Source of the DNA: Claviceps africana
Taxonomy: Eukaryota > Ascomycota > Sordariomycetes > Hypocreales > Clavicipitaceae
Direction of reading: 5' to 3'
DNA length: 64,000 nucleotides
Assembly: GCA_018360145.1 (NCBI GenBank)
Contig: SRPY01000088.1
Span: forward strand, 1 to 64,000
The notes below the pieces were generated by a model that did no database searches, was not told where the DNA came from, and saw nothing but the letters and a program-made list of their open reading frames with translations. Below, in pieces: positions 24,482 to 33,599 of the stretch. Each line of letters starts with the position of its first letter. Position 1 is the stretch's first letter. Both the position numbers and the translations under genes were made by a program.

Positions 24482-24622
24482 GCTCCAGTCCCCTATTCGT
24501 CGTTCCCCCACAACTCTTTCTCCGGCACGAGCTGAGACCTGCCGGCAGGAGGCCGCGAGCAAGTCGTTGGGCTCCCCAAGGTAGAGAGACACGACGTCGT
24601 GCTCCATGGCCGCAGGGCTCAT
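24482..24622 (-). pseudogene. 5' part of the split open frame (hypothetical)
   Basis: An ATG at 24622 opens a 47-codon frame running to the GCTCC target duplication (begins MSPAAMEHDVVSLYLGEPND). Beyond it the frame reads into the LTR (to a stop near 24395). It joins in phase with 17812-17399 on the far side of the element. A start codon context and acidic/hydrophobic N-terminus look more protein-like than the second half. No family recognised. Confidence 0.35.
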
Positions 24623-24844
24623 GATGGCACTATGAGGCGAGAAGAATGAGGTCGGTATTCTTAGTATTAAGGTGCTTTTTTTTTCTTTTCCACGGCGTTT
24701 TCAATTGCCCATGAAAGTTACAATGGTACTCGAAAGAAGAACATGAATACATGGCATCGCCCAGGGCCAGTTTTATCCAAAAACGCGTTTCCCAGTATTT
24801 GTTTTCCAAGTACACACGTTGGGTAGCGCGAATGGCAACACTCG
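24623..24844. other. Intergenic region
   Basis: About 220 bp between the split frame and the stop of the first small secreted protein gene. It would contain the 3' UTR of the latter. No gene seen. Confidence 0.5.
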
Positions 24845-25278
24845 TTATTGCCCCTTAAGGCACACCTCGTTGGGCTGAACGGTGTTCGTGCCTCCCTCCG
24901 AACAGGATCCAGGAATAAAGTCCCAACCTTGACAGGTACCGGTGGTGGCTACAAAAATCATACAACTCCCATCCCCGTGTACGTCCCAGTGTGTAGTACC
25001 CAGACTACCATCACTGCGCCGAAGATACCCTGTTGTAGAACGACCAGAAACTTCGCTGTTTTATTCATTCAATATCAGTCGTAGGGTATTTTACAAGTCG
25101 AGGTAGGGAAAGAAGAAGAAGAAGAAGAAGAAGAAGAAGAAAAGGAGAAAAAAAAAACTCACTGTTGAACGCAGCACCAACCAGGAGGAGCAGGAGGAGG
25201 AGAGTCGGGCACCTGTGGGGCCGCGTGAGCCAGGACGGCGGATAGGGCTAGGCTGCCAAGGAGAGCGATGAACTTCAT
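24845..25278 (-). CDS. Small secreted cysteine-rich protein 1 (effector candidate)
   Basis: Two exons, 25278-25163 and 25013-24845, with a 149-nt intron (25162-25014, GTGAGT donor, GCGCAG acceptor, phase 2) that contains a (TTC)n tract; product 94 residues. The N-terminus MKFIALLGSLALSAVLAHA is a clear signal peptide. The mature part is Pro-rich, then has six cysteines at 35, 36, 56, 66, 76 and 90, including an adjacent pair and a C-Q-G-W motif. The alternative acceptor 14 nt upstream leads to a stop, so 25013 is the only acceptor nearby that keeps the frame. The second gene at 27074-27508 has the same signal peptide style, intron position, phase and cysteine spacing, so they are paralogs. 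Function is unknown; small secreted cysteine-rich proteins in fungi often act at host or microbe interfaces. A Mutator-like element abuts its TATA-like box. Confidence 0.82.
25104..25143. repeat. (GAA)n microsatellite in an intron
   Basis: About 12 GAA units at 25109-25141 in the intron of small secreted protein gene 1; on the coding strand a TTC pyrimidine tract upstream of the acceptor. Confidence 0.9.
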
Positions 25279-25346
25279 AGTGTTGGTGTTGAGAAGAGGT
25301 ATTGGTTTACAACAGTAAGGGGAACGATAGTCTTGGACGAGACTGT

Positions 25347-25356
25347 CCTTTTTATG
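25347..25356 (-). promoter_or_regulatory. TATA-like box of small secreted protein 1, doubled by the MULE target duplication
   Basis: On the minus strand 25356-25347 reads CATAAAAAGG, 69-78 bp upstream of the ATG at 25278. The same ten bases recur at 26050-26059 on the far side of the inserted element, so the element's target duplication includes the box. The paralog has ATATAAAGG at a corresponding place (27655-27646). Confidence 0.6.
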
Positions 25357-25430
25357 AGCATTGCTAACCGGGCGGCCAGGAAATTCTAGTCAGGCGGCCG
25401 CCCCATTTTTACCTAATTAGAAGCCTGCTG

Positions 25431-25750
25431 TTGCACTAAAAAACGGATGTGATCACATCACATTAATTAGCGCTGGTAGGTACCCTTATATGGCAATACA
25501 CCCCCTAGCTGCTAGACTATGCCTCGCTGTCTAGAGCTAAATAGCATATATTTTATACCAGTGCTAGGGCACTCTTCTAGCTTTATTAATATATAAAGAA
25601 TCCTTTTTTACTACTAAGCGATAGATATTACAGGGTTTAAACAAGGAAGTTATAGGCATAATGCCTCCTAGGCTTATAACTATTGCGCTAAAAAAACGGA
25701 TGTAATCACATCACATTAATTAGCGCTAGTAGGTACCCTTATATAGCAAC
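25431..25750 (+). repeat. Internal 70-bp direct repeat inside the Mutator-like element
   Basis: Copies at 25431-25500 and 25682-25750 share AATCACATCACATTAATTAG-type sequence and TAGGTACCCTTATAT, differing mainly by transitions. They could be remnants of a nested insertion or a binding-site duplication. Confidence 0.8.
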
Positions 25751-25904
25751 ACCTGCCTAACCCCCCCCTCCTTACTATTATACACTATAGCGCGCGTAGA
25801 ACCCTCAGAAACCTAAAGGTATTAATTAAGGCATAAGAAATATATTATATTAACTGCAGCAGCCGAGGCTAAGGGCTCTGCCAACGCAATTACATCCCCG
25901 CCGG

Positions 25905-25952
25905 CTGTGTTGTGTTGCCTCTGGCTGCGTTGCCTCTGGCTGCGTTGTAAGA
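25905..25952 (+). repeat. Short tandem repeat GTTGCCTCTGGCTGC
   Basis: Two to three copies of a 15-bp unit near the right TIR of the Mutator-like element. Confidence 0.8.
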
Positions 25953-26059
25953 ATAACCGTCTCGACGCTGGAAGGCGGCGGGCTTCTAATTGGGTAAAAA
26001 TGGGGCGGCCGCCCGACTAGAATTTCCTGGCCGCCCGGTTAGCAATGCTCCTTTTTATG

Positions 26060-27073
26060 TTCCAAATGGGCATCCCGGGGCATCCGTGACCGATGACGGT
26101 AAATCTGGTTTGCAGGATTTCTGCCGTGTACAATCTGTACGATACAACAACCCTTGAATGATTTTACATGACATGGGGGGGTTGAGCCGATGAGCTATGG
26201 GACCATGACATGGGCAGGGATCTAAGAGTACGTAGGATATAGCCTAATTTGCTGGGGAAAACCAAGTATCCTCCGATAAAGCCCTATTTTGCCATATCCC
26301 CTGCTAGTATATTTAGCCGGGATCACGTACGCAAGGTCTTAAGGAGCGGGCCTAAGCGGGCTTTTAAGCCGTGCAAAATCATCCAACGGTTGTATTGTAT
26401 TCTTTATTTGAGCTCGATTTCCTCAGAGTCCAAGAGAATATACATACATATGTACATATGTACCTACATATTTAGCTGGAGTTACGTGCGCCAGGCCTCG
26501 AAGAATCGGGTCCAGGCGGAGCTCCGTACCCCGTGTAGAACCATGCAAAGGGAGCATTGTACCGGAAGGGTTCTGCCTAAATCAGAGTCAGGCAAAGTCT
26601 CGGACTCCGTAGTGTCAAAGCGAATCCGCTGCTGCCGGTGCTGCTGGTGCTGCCTGCGGGAGTGCCGGACGAAGCCTCTGCCGCCGCCGCGGCGCCCCTT
26701 TCGCTTGGATGTTCGTTTCCCCACGTTCCGCTTTCCCTCCTGACGTTCATCGTGTTGATGCCCCCTCGCAGGCTTTCTAGATTCTTTAGGCTAATTCCAA
26801 GGACAGCGTGGTCCGAGGGTTCCGGACAGTGTGTGAAACCTAGGGATCACGCGATGCGCAAAACATCTCAGGCGTCACACCCGGGTTGCTTTTCCTGTTA
26901 TTTCACATATAACAGATATACAGATGTATGTGTGTATGCATGTATATGTTCATGTAGAAAGGGGATCCTGTAGATAATTCTGAATACACAATGTTCCGTT
27001 TATCCTCCCTCACTTGTGCTTCCTCCCAGGGGCTATCAACTGTGCAGACCTTGGTAGAACAAAGCCTCACATA
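26060..27073. other. Region between the two secreted protein genes, with a diverged duplication
   Basis: About 1 kb. A 92-98 bp sequence at 26307-26398 is repeated in diverged form at 26466-26562 (both start ATTTAGC(C/T)GG and contain ACGT(A/G)CGC), mostly differing by transitions. Between them lies a TACATA/CATATG-rich palindromic patch. A 164-codon frame at 26249-26743 runs through both copies and has no recognisable motif; I do not call it a gene. The left part should hold upstream sequences displaced from small secreted protein 1. Confidence 0.5.
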
Positions 27074-27508
27074 CTAGTGGCACTTAGACGGGTCCACGTG
27101 GGTGAAAGGGTTGCCCTGTCCAGCCATACAGTCGTTAAAGTTGCCTGACCAATCTCTGCAGGCACTTTTAGGCCACAGAATAAAAGAACATCCACTTCCA
27201 AGTGGATCCCACATCAAAGGATCGGCGGTATCGGGATTGGAAGTCTTGGGGAACCACTTGGTAGCATGGTGACCATTCATATTACTATTTTATTTTTTAT
27301 CATGTCAGTAATGGCAGAGAAATGAGGACGTGTAGAAAGCAAAGTAAGAAGGAATAACAAAGAACAAAACTCACAATTCTATGCAGCAGTCATTTTCGTG
27401 AGCTCTGGCTTCTAGGTGGTTTGCACCGACGGCCTTGGCTTCAACGGGGCTCGCGTGCACCTGAAGGCCAGACAGGGCCAGGCTACCAAGGAGAGTGGTG
27501 AACTTCAT
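27074..27508 (-). CDS. Small secreted cysteine-rich protein 2 (paralog of protein 1)
   Basis: Two exons, 27508-27375 and 27284-27074, with a 90-nt intron (27374-27285, GTGAGT donor, AATAG acceptor, phase 2); 114 residues. Signal peptide MKFTTLLGSLALSGLQVHAS, then a region with KAVGANHLEARA that resembles a propeptide, then six cysteines at 41, 42, 77, 87, 97 and 113. The spacing C-x9-C-x9-C and the adjacent pair before the intron match protein 1 exactly. Other shared features are an aromatic after the fourth cysteine (C-R-D-W against C-Q-G-W) and a Gly-x-Cys-x2-Phe/Ile block. The loop after the CC pair is 15 residues longer here. The 5' leader carries three copies of a 21-bp unit that is single in gene 1. 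Function unknown; no known family recognised. Confidence 0.82.
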
Positions 27509-27571
27509 AGTGTCGGAGTTGAGAAAAATAGTGTCGGCGTTGAGAAAAATAGTGTCGGCGTTGAGAAAAAG
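27509..27571 (-). repeat. 21-bp unit triplicated in the 5' leader of small secreted protein 2
   Basis: Three consecutive 21-bp units (27509-27529, 27530-27550, 27551-27571) containing AGTGTCGGCGTTGAGAAAAA abut the ATG. The corresponding leader of gene 1 has one similar unit (AGTGTTGGTGTTGAGAAGAG), so the array expanded after the genes diverged or was lost from gene 1. Confidence 0.9.
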
Positions 27572-27645
27572 AGGCTTCTGGACAGTAATCGAGAATTGGA
27601 TGATTCGATCAGGAAGAAAAGGAAAATGGGGGAGCAACAGCTCAC

Positions 27646-27655
27646 CTTTATATTT
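27646..27655 (-). promoter_or_regulatory. TATA-like box of small secreted protein 2
   Basis: Minus strand reads AAATATAAAGG, about 140 bp upstream of the ATG. Subtracting the two extra 21-bp units puts it about 98 bp upstream, comparable with the TATA-like box of gene 1. Confidence 0.5.
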
Positions 27656-27737
27656 GGACATTATTCGCACGCATAGGTCAAAGGGGTTCTTAGCGGCAAT
27701 ATGCTATAGAACAGTAGCGGGTCGTTAGTACTATGTA

Positions 27738-28014
27738 TCCCTTTGATGCGTATAAGGCTACATTTCGGGTACCAACCCACACTATCATCCAATAAAAACA
27801 TCTGCAAGAAAGGTACCTCACGTACACACTAATTTACACTATAATAGAAGTCCTAGTAATTCTTTAAGTTATAAAGCGCTATATCGTATATCTTACAACC
27901 CATTGTGTGCGTTATGTTTTTAGAAAGTACTAAAGAGTCACTGATTTTTGGCCCAATAAGGGGCTAAAGAAAAGCGGGGGGTACTTCGGTGTAGCCTTGT
28001 GCGCACCAAAGGGA
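27738..28014. mobile_element. MITE copy 2 (277 bp), upstream of small secreted protein 2
   Basis: Inverted repeats of about 36 bp (27738-27773 and about 27979-28014) with core CCCTTTG(A/G)TGCG and AAGGCTACA match those of the MITE at 11148-11400. TA flanks the left end (27736-27737) and TG the right, consistent with a decayed TA target site. The AT-rich interior also resembles copy 1 (AAAAGCGGGG before the right TIR). It lies about 82 bp upstream of the TATA-like box of gene 2. Confidence 0.85.
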
Positions 28015-28825
28015 TGTAATTCCGAAACGTCTGGTCTTGCACCAAAATTCTGTGGCGAAACGCTTGGCATTCGCCGGACTTATTTTGTACAGAGTAGTAT
28101 GTAATGCACTACTCGCTCGGGTAACGCTACTCAACGACAGACGTACACCACTGTATGTATCTGGAGTCGGGCAACGCGATGCCGCCTCCGCCGCGATTCA
28201 TGGACCAGACCAGACCAGACGTCTTGTCGACCCGACGCCACGGGATGGCCATGTTTTGGGAGATGCACAGCGGAAAGCTGCGCTCTCGCCGCTTGCTTGC
28301 CCGTCTCTGCGCACAATGTTGCTGAGCACCATGTCGCTTCCCAAGGCAAAGACAACACTCGGCCTTGGTCCGCCCTCGCACGTGCTGTTTGTTCCCCGTC
28401 TACAGCTGTCGTCTGCCACTGCCACTGCCACTTACACGACAACTGCCAGCCTGCGTTTGCCAGCTGCCATAAGAGTATTGCCCGCAACATCTCTTCTGCG
28501 TACTTTCGCTCGTCTCTTTTTCCTTTCCTTTCCTTTCCTTTCCTTTCCTTTCCTTTCCTTTCCTTTCCTTTCCATTCCTTTCCATTCCATTCCCTTTCTT
28601 CCTAATTTCTCCATCTTCCGTATGAATAGAGTAATATTGCCCGCAACTTTCTTCTACTTACTTTCGCTCGTTTTTTTTCCTGTCCTTTCCCCTATCTCCC
28701 TTTCCCGTGTGAATGGAGACTGCTCCGCTTCGTCACTCGACCTGAGCACCGTCATCAGTGGCCATCCTTGTTTCCCTTTGAGGTGATAGCCCTTGACCTC
28801 GCAGACCTCCGCAGGAATTTCAGCC
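28015..28825. other. Intergenic region with (CCTTT)n tract
   Basis: About 0.8 kb upstream of the four-exon gene. A (TCCTT)n microsatellite covers about 28518-28590 and a second CT-rich stretch covers 28660-28710, both plausible promoter pyrimidine tracts. A 249-codon open frame here (28037-28786) runs through the repeat and has no recognisable motif. Confidence 0.6.
28518..28590 (+). repeat. (TCCTT)n microsatellite
   Basis: About 12 pentamer units, becoming CCATT variants at the right end, roughly 240-300 bp upstream of the start codon at 28826. Confidence 0.9.
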
Positions 28826-30737
28826 ATGGATACCATAGCGATCCAAGAGGCTTGCATGGTAAGCATGGTTTTCACTAGCGTTTCACTACCAGTAACACAC
28901 TGACGCACCATCCGTGCAGGCAGATCTGGGACGGCAGAGACAGGATGAACTTCCCCTTAGCGGGAAGGAGGGCAAACGCCCATCTTACGAGCCTGGTCGT
29001 GGTAACGGCGCGGGACATTATGCTCCATCCTTGAAAAAGGATTTGGAAAGCAAATGGAAAGGTATTCTTCTTAGGCAAACCATTACCCTCAGCCTTCCCT
29101 GGGATGGCGGCTGGCTAACTAAACTCGCCAGTGCAGATCCAGGATGAGGAATCCGAGGAAATGCAAGGCCTGGCTCTTGGGGATAGTCGACCATGGGCCA
29201 AGATTACGGAATCCTACATGAACAGGCATCGGGCGGACACGTAAGTAGCCCTATATCGTTTTCTCCAACATCTATCTTGATGTCTATGTTAAATGTGTAC
29301 CAAACTGATCTTTTGCTTAATAGAGCACCTCCGGTCCTTCAGCCGGCATCTCAACGACGGAGACGGCCCGCAAACCAGACCGCAAACGAAGCGGTCCGGA
29401 GACCGGGCGGCCTCGAGCCTCCTCGTAGAGTCGTCGTCAGGTTGCCTTCCCCGGCCCAACAGCCTAGGACTATCCGCGAGCCTGAGGCCAGGCTAGTCAA
29501 AGCCCCGGAAACGACTCGGACAGAAACAGCTCTTCCCATAAGGCCGAGTCCACTTGCCTCGGAACAGCTCATTTATAGGGAACTGTGCAAGTGGCTGGAT
29601 GCAGAGTCCAAGGGACCGCTTTTTGTTGTGACGTGTTCTCTCAAAATACAAAAGAACAGTGACAAGGCATTTCTGGTGCTTTCGGCACCAAAAAAGCAAG
29701 ATAGATTGCACAATGTGCTAAACATTTCCGAACCAGACATTCAGGACGACTGCTGCAGTTTTTTCTCTCGAGAAATCGAGAGCAGACGTAAACATATTCT
29801 GCAATTTCCCAATGCATCTGGCGCCAACAAATTTGGCCTGTATTTGGAGAATCTCCAAAAAGCCGCAGCTCGTGCCCACGGTACTTCTTCAAAAGCTTCT
29901 GACAATCAATCTAGGCAGATTGACATTCCATCTAGTGCCAAGCTCAAACCCTCTACCAAGGAAAACACCAAAAAGGAATCTACGTCGAGCGCGAGCAAAC
30001 CGGAGACGAGTGGCATCAGAGATACCAAATTGGTAGACGTGGAGTCGGCGGCAACAACATCTGAGCAAGAGGAGAACGCGCCCACAATTGAGGATGCCGC
30101 CGAGTCTTTGTTCGATCTTATCGAAAAGATTCTGCCTGAAGCAGCTGCAGCTGGACTAAATGTTTCAGAAGATGCCATTTCAGATATACAAGAGACGGCG
30201 ATTGAGAGTTGGCTTCGCAGAGGGTTTCTTAAATCCGAAGCCGATGATATTAAATCTGAGCTCCTCGAACTGCTGAGAATTCTCGTGCGCATAAAGCGCA
30301 AAGCAGAGTTGCGAAAGAAAGCGGCACAGCCAAAGTCTCCAATCGTCATATCGTCGCTAAAGGACTTTGAAAGCGCTGACTCCAACGTCAAGCGCATCAA
30401 GTACTCGGCTGCAGAGATTCGAAGTTTGTCCTCGGGTAGTACCGCTGTTCCAACAGGGCCTGACAAGTCGGCTTTGACGCCTCGTCGTACCCAACCTACG
30501 GGCAGCTACTCTGCCGCTGCTGCCGCTCAAGCGATGTCAAAAAACAAGGCCTGGTTAGACGGCGGGTCCGCGGTTCAGAGGCCGGATGCCACTACCGCGA
30601 CGCCTCCGATGTCCCACGAAAAATCGAGAAGCGTGATGAACAACGTTTGTCCAGAGGTGCTCAAGGCAGCAAACAAGGGGGGCGTCTCGCCACCGCAAAG
30701 TCCTTCAGCTGTAAAAGGTCTAAGTTCGTCACGATAG
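28826..30737 (+). CDS. Conserved-looking protein of unknown function (565 residues)
   Basis: Four exons: 28826-28858, 28920-29061, 29132-29240 and 29324-30737; all introns are GT-AG (60, 70, 83 nt) and all phases join cleanly. The longest single open frame begins at an ATG inside intron 3 or exon 3, so the true start is the ATG at 28826. Parts: an acidic/basic N-terminal helix region with KKDLESKWK and PWAKITESYMNRHRAD, a disordered Arg/Pro-rich stretch, a predicted globular part around residues 175-285 (EQLIYRELCKWLDAES... ending ANKFGLYLENLQKAAARAHG), a Ser/Lys-rich linker, an acidic helical segment around residues 347-430 ending in a Lys/Arg-rich stretch, and a low-complexity tail. I do not recognise the family. 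The composition suggests a nuclear or cytosolic scaffold-like protein, which is inference. Confidence 0.8.
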
Positions 30738-31141
30738 GCTCGCGATGAACCTAGCGCTAGAGCCAGCACATAATGAAGCTGTGCAGGCACTACTGTGTCA
30801 TGGAAGCGTTTTTCACAGCGGACATGCACATGACGTTTGTCGCCGTGAAATGGAGAGACAAACCCAAATGCTTATAGTAGGAGATTTCAGACAGAGGACT
30901 GCCGCGTGTCTCGTGTGTTTGCAGACGGAAGGAGCAGGCAGCAGAGTGGGCAGGCATGTTGGGGGAAACGAGCGGAGCGCCAGCAGCCGAAGCGAAGCTT
31001 ACATTTGACGGGAAGGTCGGATACCAAGTTAGTTGGTTGGTCTTGGTAAATATATCCATCATTTAGTCAGTCGACAGAAGCATAGCTAGGGAATAATCGC
31101 GCCGTGATCGGATGCAGTGCAAAGACGTGTGCTGCGTCGTG
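30738..31141. other. Intergenic region between convergent genes
   Basis: About 400 bp separating the stop codons of the plus-strand gene ending at 30737 and the minus-strand gene ending at 31142. It should contain both 3' UTRs. No gene is supported. Confidence 0.6.
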
Positions 31142-31731
31142 TTATGCTTGATGTGTTGTGGCTCTCAACTTATGCTGGCATTTCTTTCTGTACGCGGTCA
31201 GGAGTTGTCGTGAATCGCTGTCAACTGATGCCTCGCCGTTGTGGCCAAAGGCTCGATCGACCAAATCAATGGCTAGCTGAAATTTGCGATGGAAATACAG
31301 CTCCTCCACAGCATGGATGACTTCCTGGGTATGCATCTTGGTTGCGCCAGGCCTCAGAGGAAGTTGAACGTGCTCATAGATCTGGGAGGCATCGTCATTG
31401 TAAGCACTCGCCCTACTTGTGTCTTTTTTCTTTCTTTTTTCTTTCCTTCTCTCTTTTTTCCTTGTTTGTATTTTCTTGGCAGGAGAGTGGGTGAATGCCG
31501 CAGCCTTCTTCTTTGTGTGTGGGCGGTGTCGGCGGTGTCGTGGGCTGTGTGGTGCTTTTTGCAGATACTTACATGTCCATTTTCGACTCTTGCGCGGTAG
31601 ACGGCTTTGACGGACTGGAACTCGTCTTCTGTCTGGGCTGTCCGGTCGGCTTTCTTCTTGACGGGGTCGAGGTCTTGGTCCTCGGGGTCGGAGAGTTGGA
31701 TGCTGAGGATTGGGTTGTCTTCTTGGTCCAT
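31142..31731 (-). CDS. Small protein of unknown function, helical C-terminus (132 residues)
   Basis: Two exons, 31731-31573 and 31381-31142, intron 31572-31382 (191 nt, GTAAGT donor, TGCTTAC branch, CCCAG acceptor, phase 0). The first exon is acidic (MDQEDNPILSIQLSDPEDQD, then KKKADRTAQTEDEFQSVKAVYRARVENGH). The second contains TQEVIHAVEELYFHRKFQLAIDLVDRAF, which looks like one TPR-type helical hairpin, and ends with a basic helix (YRKKCQHKLR). No family recognised with certainty. A (TG)n(CG)n tract sits just upstream of the start codon. It is the last gene before the AT-rich block. Confidence 0.8.
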
Positions 31732-31735
31732 TGTT

Positions 31736-31760
31736 GTGTGTGTGTGTGTGCGCGCGCGCG
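31736..31760. repeat. (TG)n(CG)n alternating tract just upstream of a start codon
   Basis: An alternating purine-pyrimidine run, TGTGTGTG followed by CGCGCGCG, 5-29 bp upstream of the ATG at 31731. Such runs can adopt Z-DNA. Confidence 0.85.
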
Positions 31761-33599
31761 GGCTATAGACGACTGACGTCTTGCGGTTCACGGGGGGAGA
31801 AGGAAATGTTTTGGTCTCGCGCGGATGAACGCCTTGTGGAGCTTGTATTTAGGCAAAACAGATGATAATTTAAGCTAGCTAAGAAAATAGGTATAAAGGG
31901 AAATGGCTATACGTTTATATATAGAAAATAAGGGAATAAACCCTACTATATAAATAGTTCTACTATAGTCTAACTATATATATAATTTTATATAAATATA
32001 AAGCTTACTTTACCTATACTCTTTAAGTAATATACTCTTTAATAAAAGCTATAAATATATATAAATAAAGCTTTTATTACTAAAGACTAAGGTTTAATAA
32101 ATATAAAAGTAAAAGTAAAGTTAAAGTAAGGTTAAAATCTATAAAGTAATATACTTTATAAGATTTCTATAGACCTTTATACTACTTTTAAATTCCTTTT
32201 TTTTTCTTTTTTTTAAATACTGCTTTTTATAGTTAAATTATAGATTTTAACTATTTTTTTTATAATATAGTTAATTTATACTTATAGTTAATTAAGCTAA
32301 TAAATATATAGTAAACGTCTTTAATTTAAAAAATCTCTATTATTTTGATTAATAGTATATTTATTAGCTTATTTTTTAAAGGGATATATAGTATATATTT
32401 TCTTTTTAGTTTCTTTATACCTTTTTATAATTAGCGCTTTATATAAAGTAAAGAGAAGTGCTTAATAATACTATAATTATTATTTTCTAAAGGCTTTAAT
32501 CTTTTAAAGACTACTTTATATTTAAAGCCTTTAATAAAAGGTATAAAAAGAAAAGCACTTTTAGCCTTTAAAGCTAAAAGAAATAAAACTTTTATTAAGC
32601 TATTAAAATAAAAGTAAGCTATAAATAAATTTAATACTTATACCTTTTTTTATATATTAACCTCCCTTTTTAGTTAATAATACCTATAAAGCGTTTTAAG
32701 TATTAAAGTATTTTTTATAATAAATATATATATATTATAGTTATTAAAAAAGGTAATTATAAACTTTACTTTAATATTATTAATTAAATTTAAAAATACT
32801 TTTTTTTATAGATTTAGTAATTACTATTATAAAGATTTATATACTTTATTAGTCCCTTTTACTATAAAGTTAATAAAAGCTTTAAATTAAAGTAAAAAGA
32901 AAGTAAATATAGCTTTCTTTATTTTTTTAATTTATTTCTTTTATTAATACTTTCTACCCTTTAAATATATAAATAATATTAAAAGGTATTATAACTATAC
33001 TTTAAATTACTAAAGAAGCTAAATTTTATTTATATAATTTAAAAAAGAGCTAAAGGTATTATTAAAGGCTCTTTAATAGTTAAAAGTAAAGCTTAAATTA
33101 CTATAGTAATAGCTTAAATTAAAGAGATTATAAAAGATAGCTTTAATTAAACCTCTTTATATAAAAGGCATTAAAGTGTTTTATTTTATTTATTCCTCTA
33201 TTTATATTTATTTTAGCTATACTTTTAATAATTAAAGAGAGGGCTTTTATATAAATTTTTAAAGTAATATATTTAATACCCTCCCTTTTTTAATTTTATA
33301 CTTTATAATATATATAATTTATTTTTTAAATGCTTTAAATTTAATTAATAAAAGTGTAAATTAGTTAATTTAAGTATTCTATAAAAGTATTTAAATTACT
33401 AATAATTAAATGCTTTTATAAATTTATTAATAAATATATTTACTATTAATAAATATTTAACTTTAAAGGTACTATATTTAAATTTCTATTTAAGCTATAT
33501 ATTATATATATTAATATAGTGTAGATAAGTGTTAATTTACTTACTTTTATAAAATATAAAATAAATAATCTACTAATTATTATAATAAATTATTTAGTT

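Larger units (their letters stand above)
17813..24486 (+). mobile_element. Gypsy/Ty3 chromovirus, complete ends, RIP-mutated
   Basis: A 6664-bp element (17818-24481) with two equal 238-bp LTRs, flanked by the target duplication GCTCC (17813-17817 and 24482-24486). The interior is saturated with RIP transitions, so no reading frame survives. Relics are still readable on the plus strand: an RT core with VYINNLLIYT at 21799-21828 (YIDD with both Asp codons changed to Asn), preceded by NTLITF...NYIF, and a chromodomain-like Y-L-I-K-x-K-G-x-P-I near 24030-24090, placing it among chromoviruses. A polypurine tract lies at 24231-24240 just before the 3' LTR. Order is gag-like, RT, RNase H/integrase, chromodomain. 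The element splits a possible host reading frame. Confidence 0.95.
25347..26059. mobile_element. Non-autonomous Mutator-like element (693 bp, long TIRs, 10-bp target duplication)
   Basis: The element spans 25357-26049. Its ends are long inverted repeats, about 70 bp each (25357-25425 and about 25978-26049), starting AGCATTGCTAACCGGGCGGC and including a GC-rich GGCGGCCGCCCC block. Both sides carry CCTTTTTATG (25347-25356 and 26050-26059), a perfect 10-bp target duplication. Long TIRs with a 9-11 bp duplication are typical of Mutator-like elements. The interior has no transposase frame but carries a 70-bp direct repeat (25431-25500 and 25682-25750) and a short GC-rich tandem array (25907-25950). 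It lies immediately upstream of the small secreted protein 1 promoter. Confidence 0.88.

Noticed and set aside
24848..25084. 78-codon plus-strand frame over the secreted protein gene
   Set aside because: It is antisense to exon 2 of small secreted protein 1, whose splice sites and cysteine pattern explain the region better.
26249..26743. 164-codon plus-strand frame between the secreted protein genes
   Set aside because: It spans both copies of a diverged non-coding duplication and its translation has no family features.
28037..28786. 249-codon plus-strand frame upstream of the four-exon gene
   Set aside because: It runs through a (TCCTT)n microsatellite and has no protein-like features.
29193..29323. 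ATG at 29193 as start of the 514-codon frame
   Set aside because: The frame from this ATG to exon 4 runs through an intron with good GTAAGT and TAATAG sites; exons 1-3 join in phase from the ATG at 28826.
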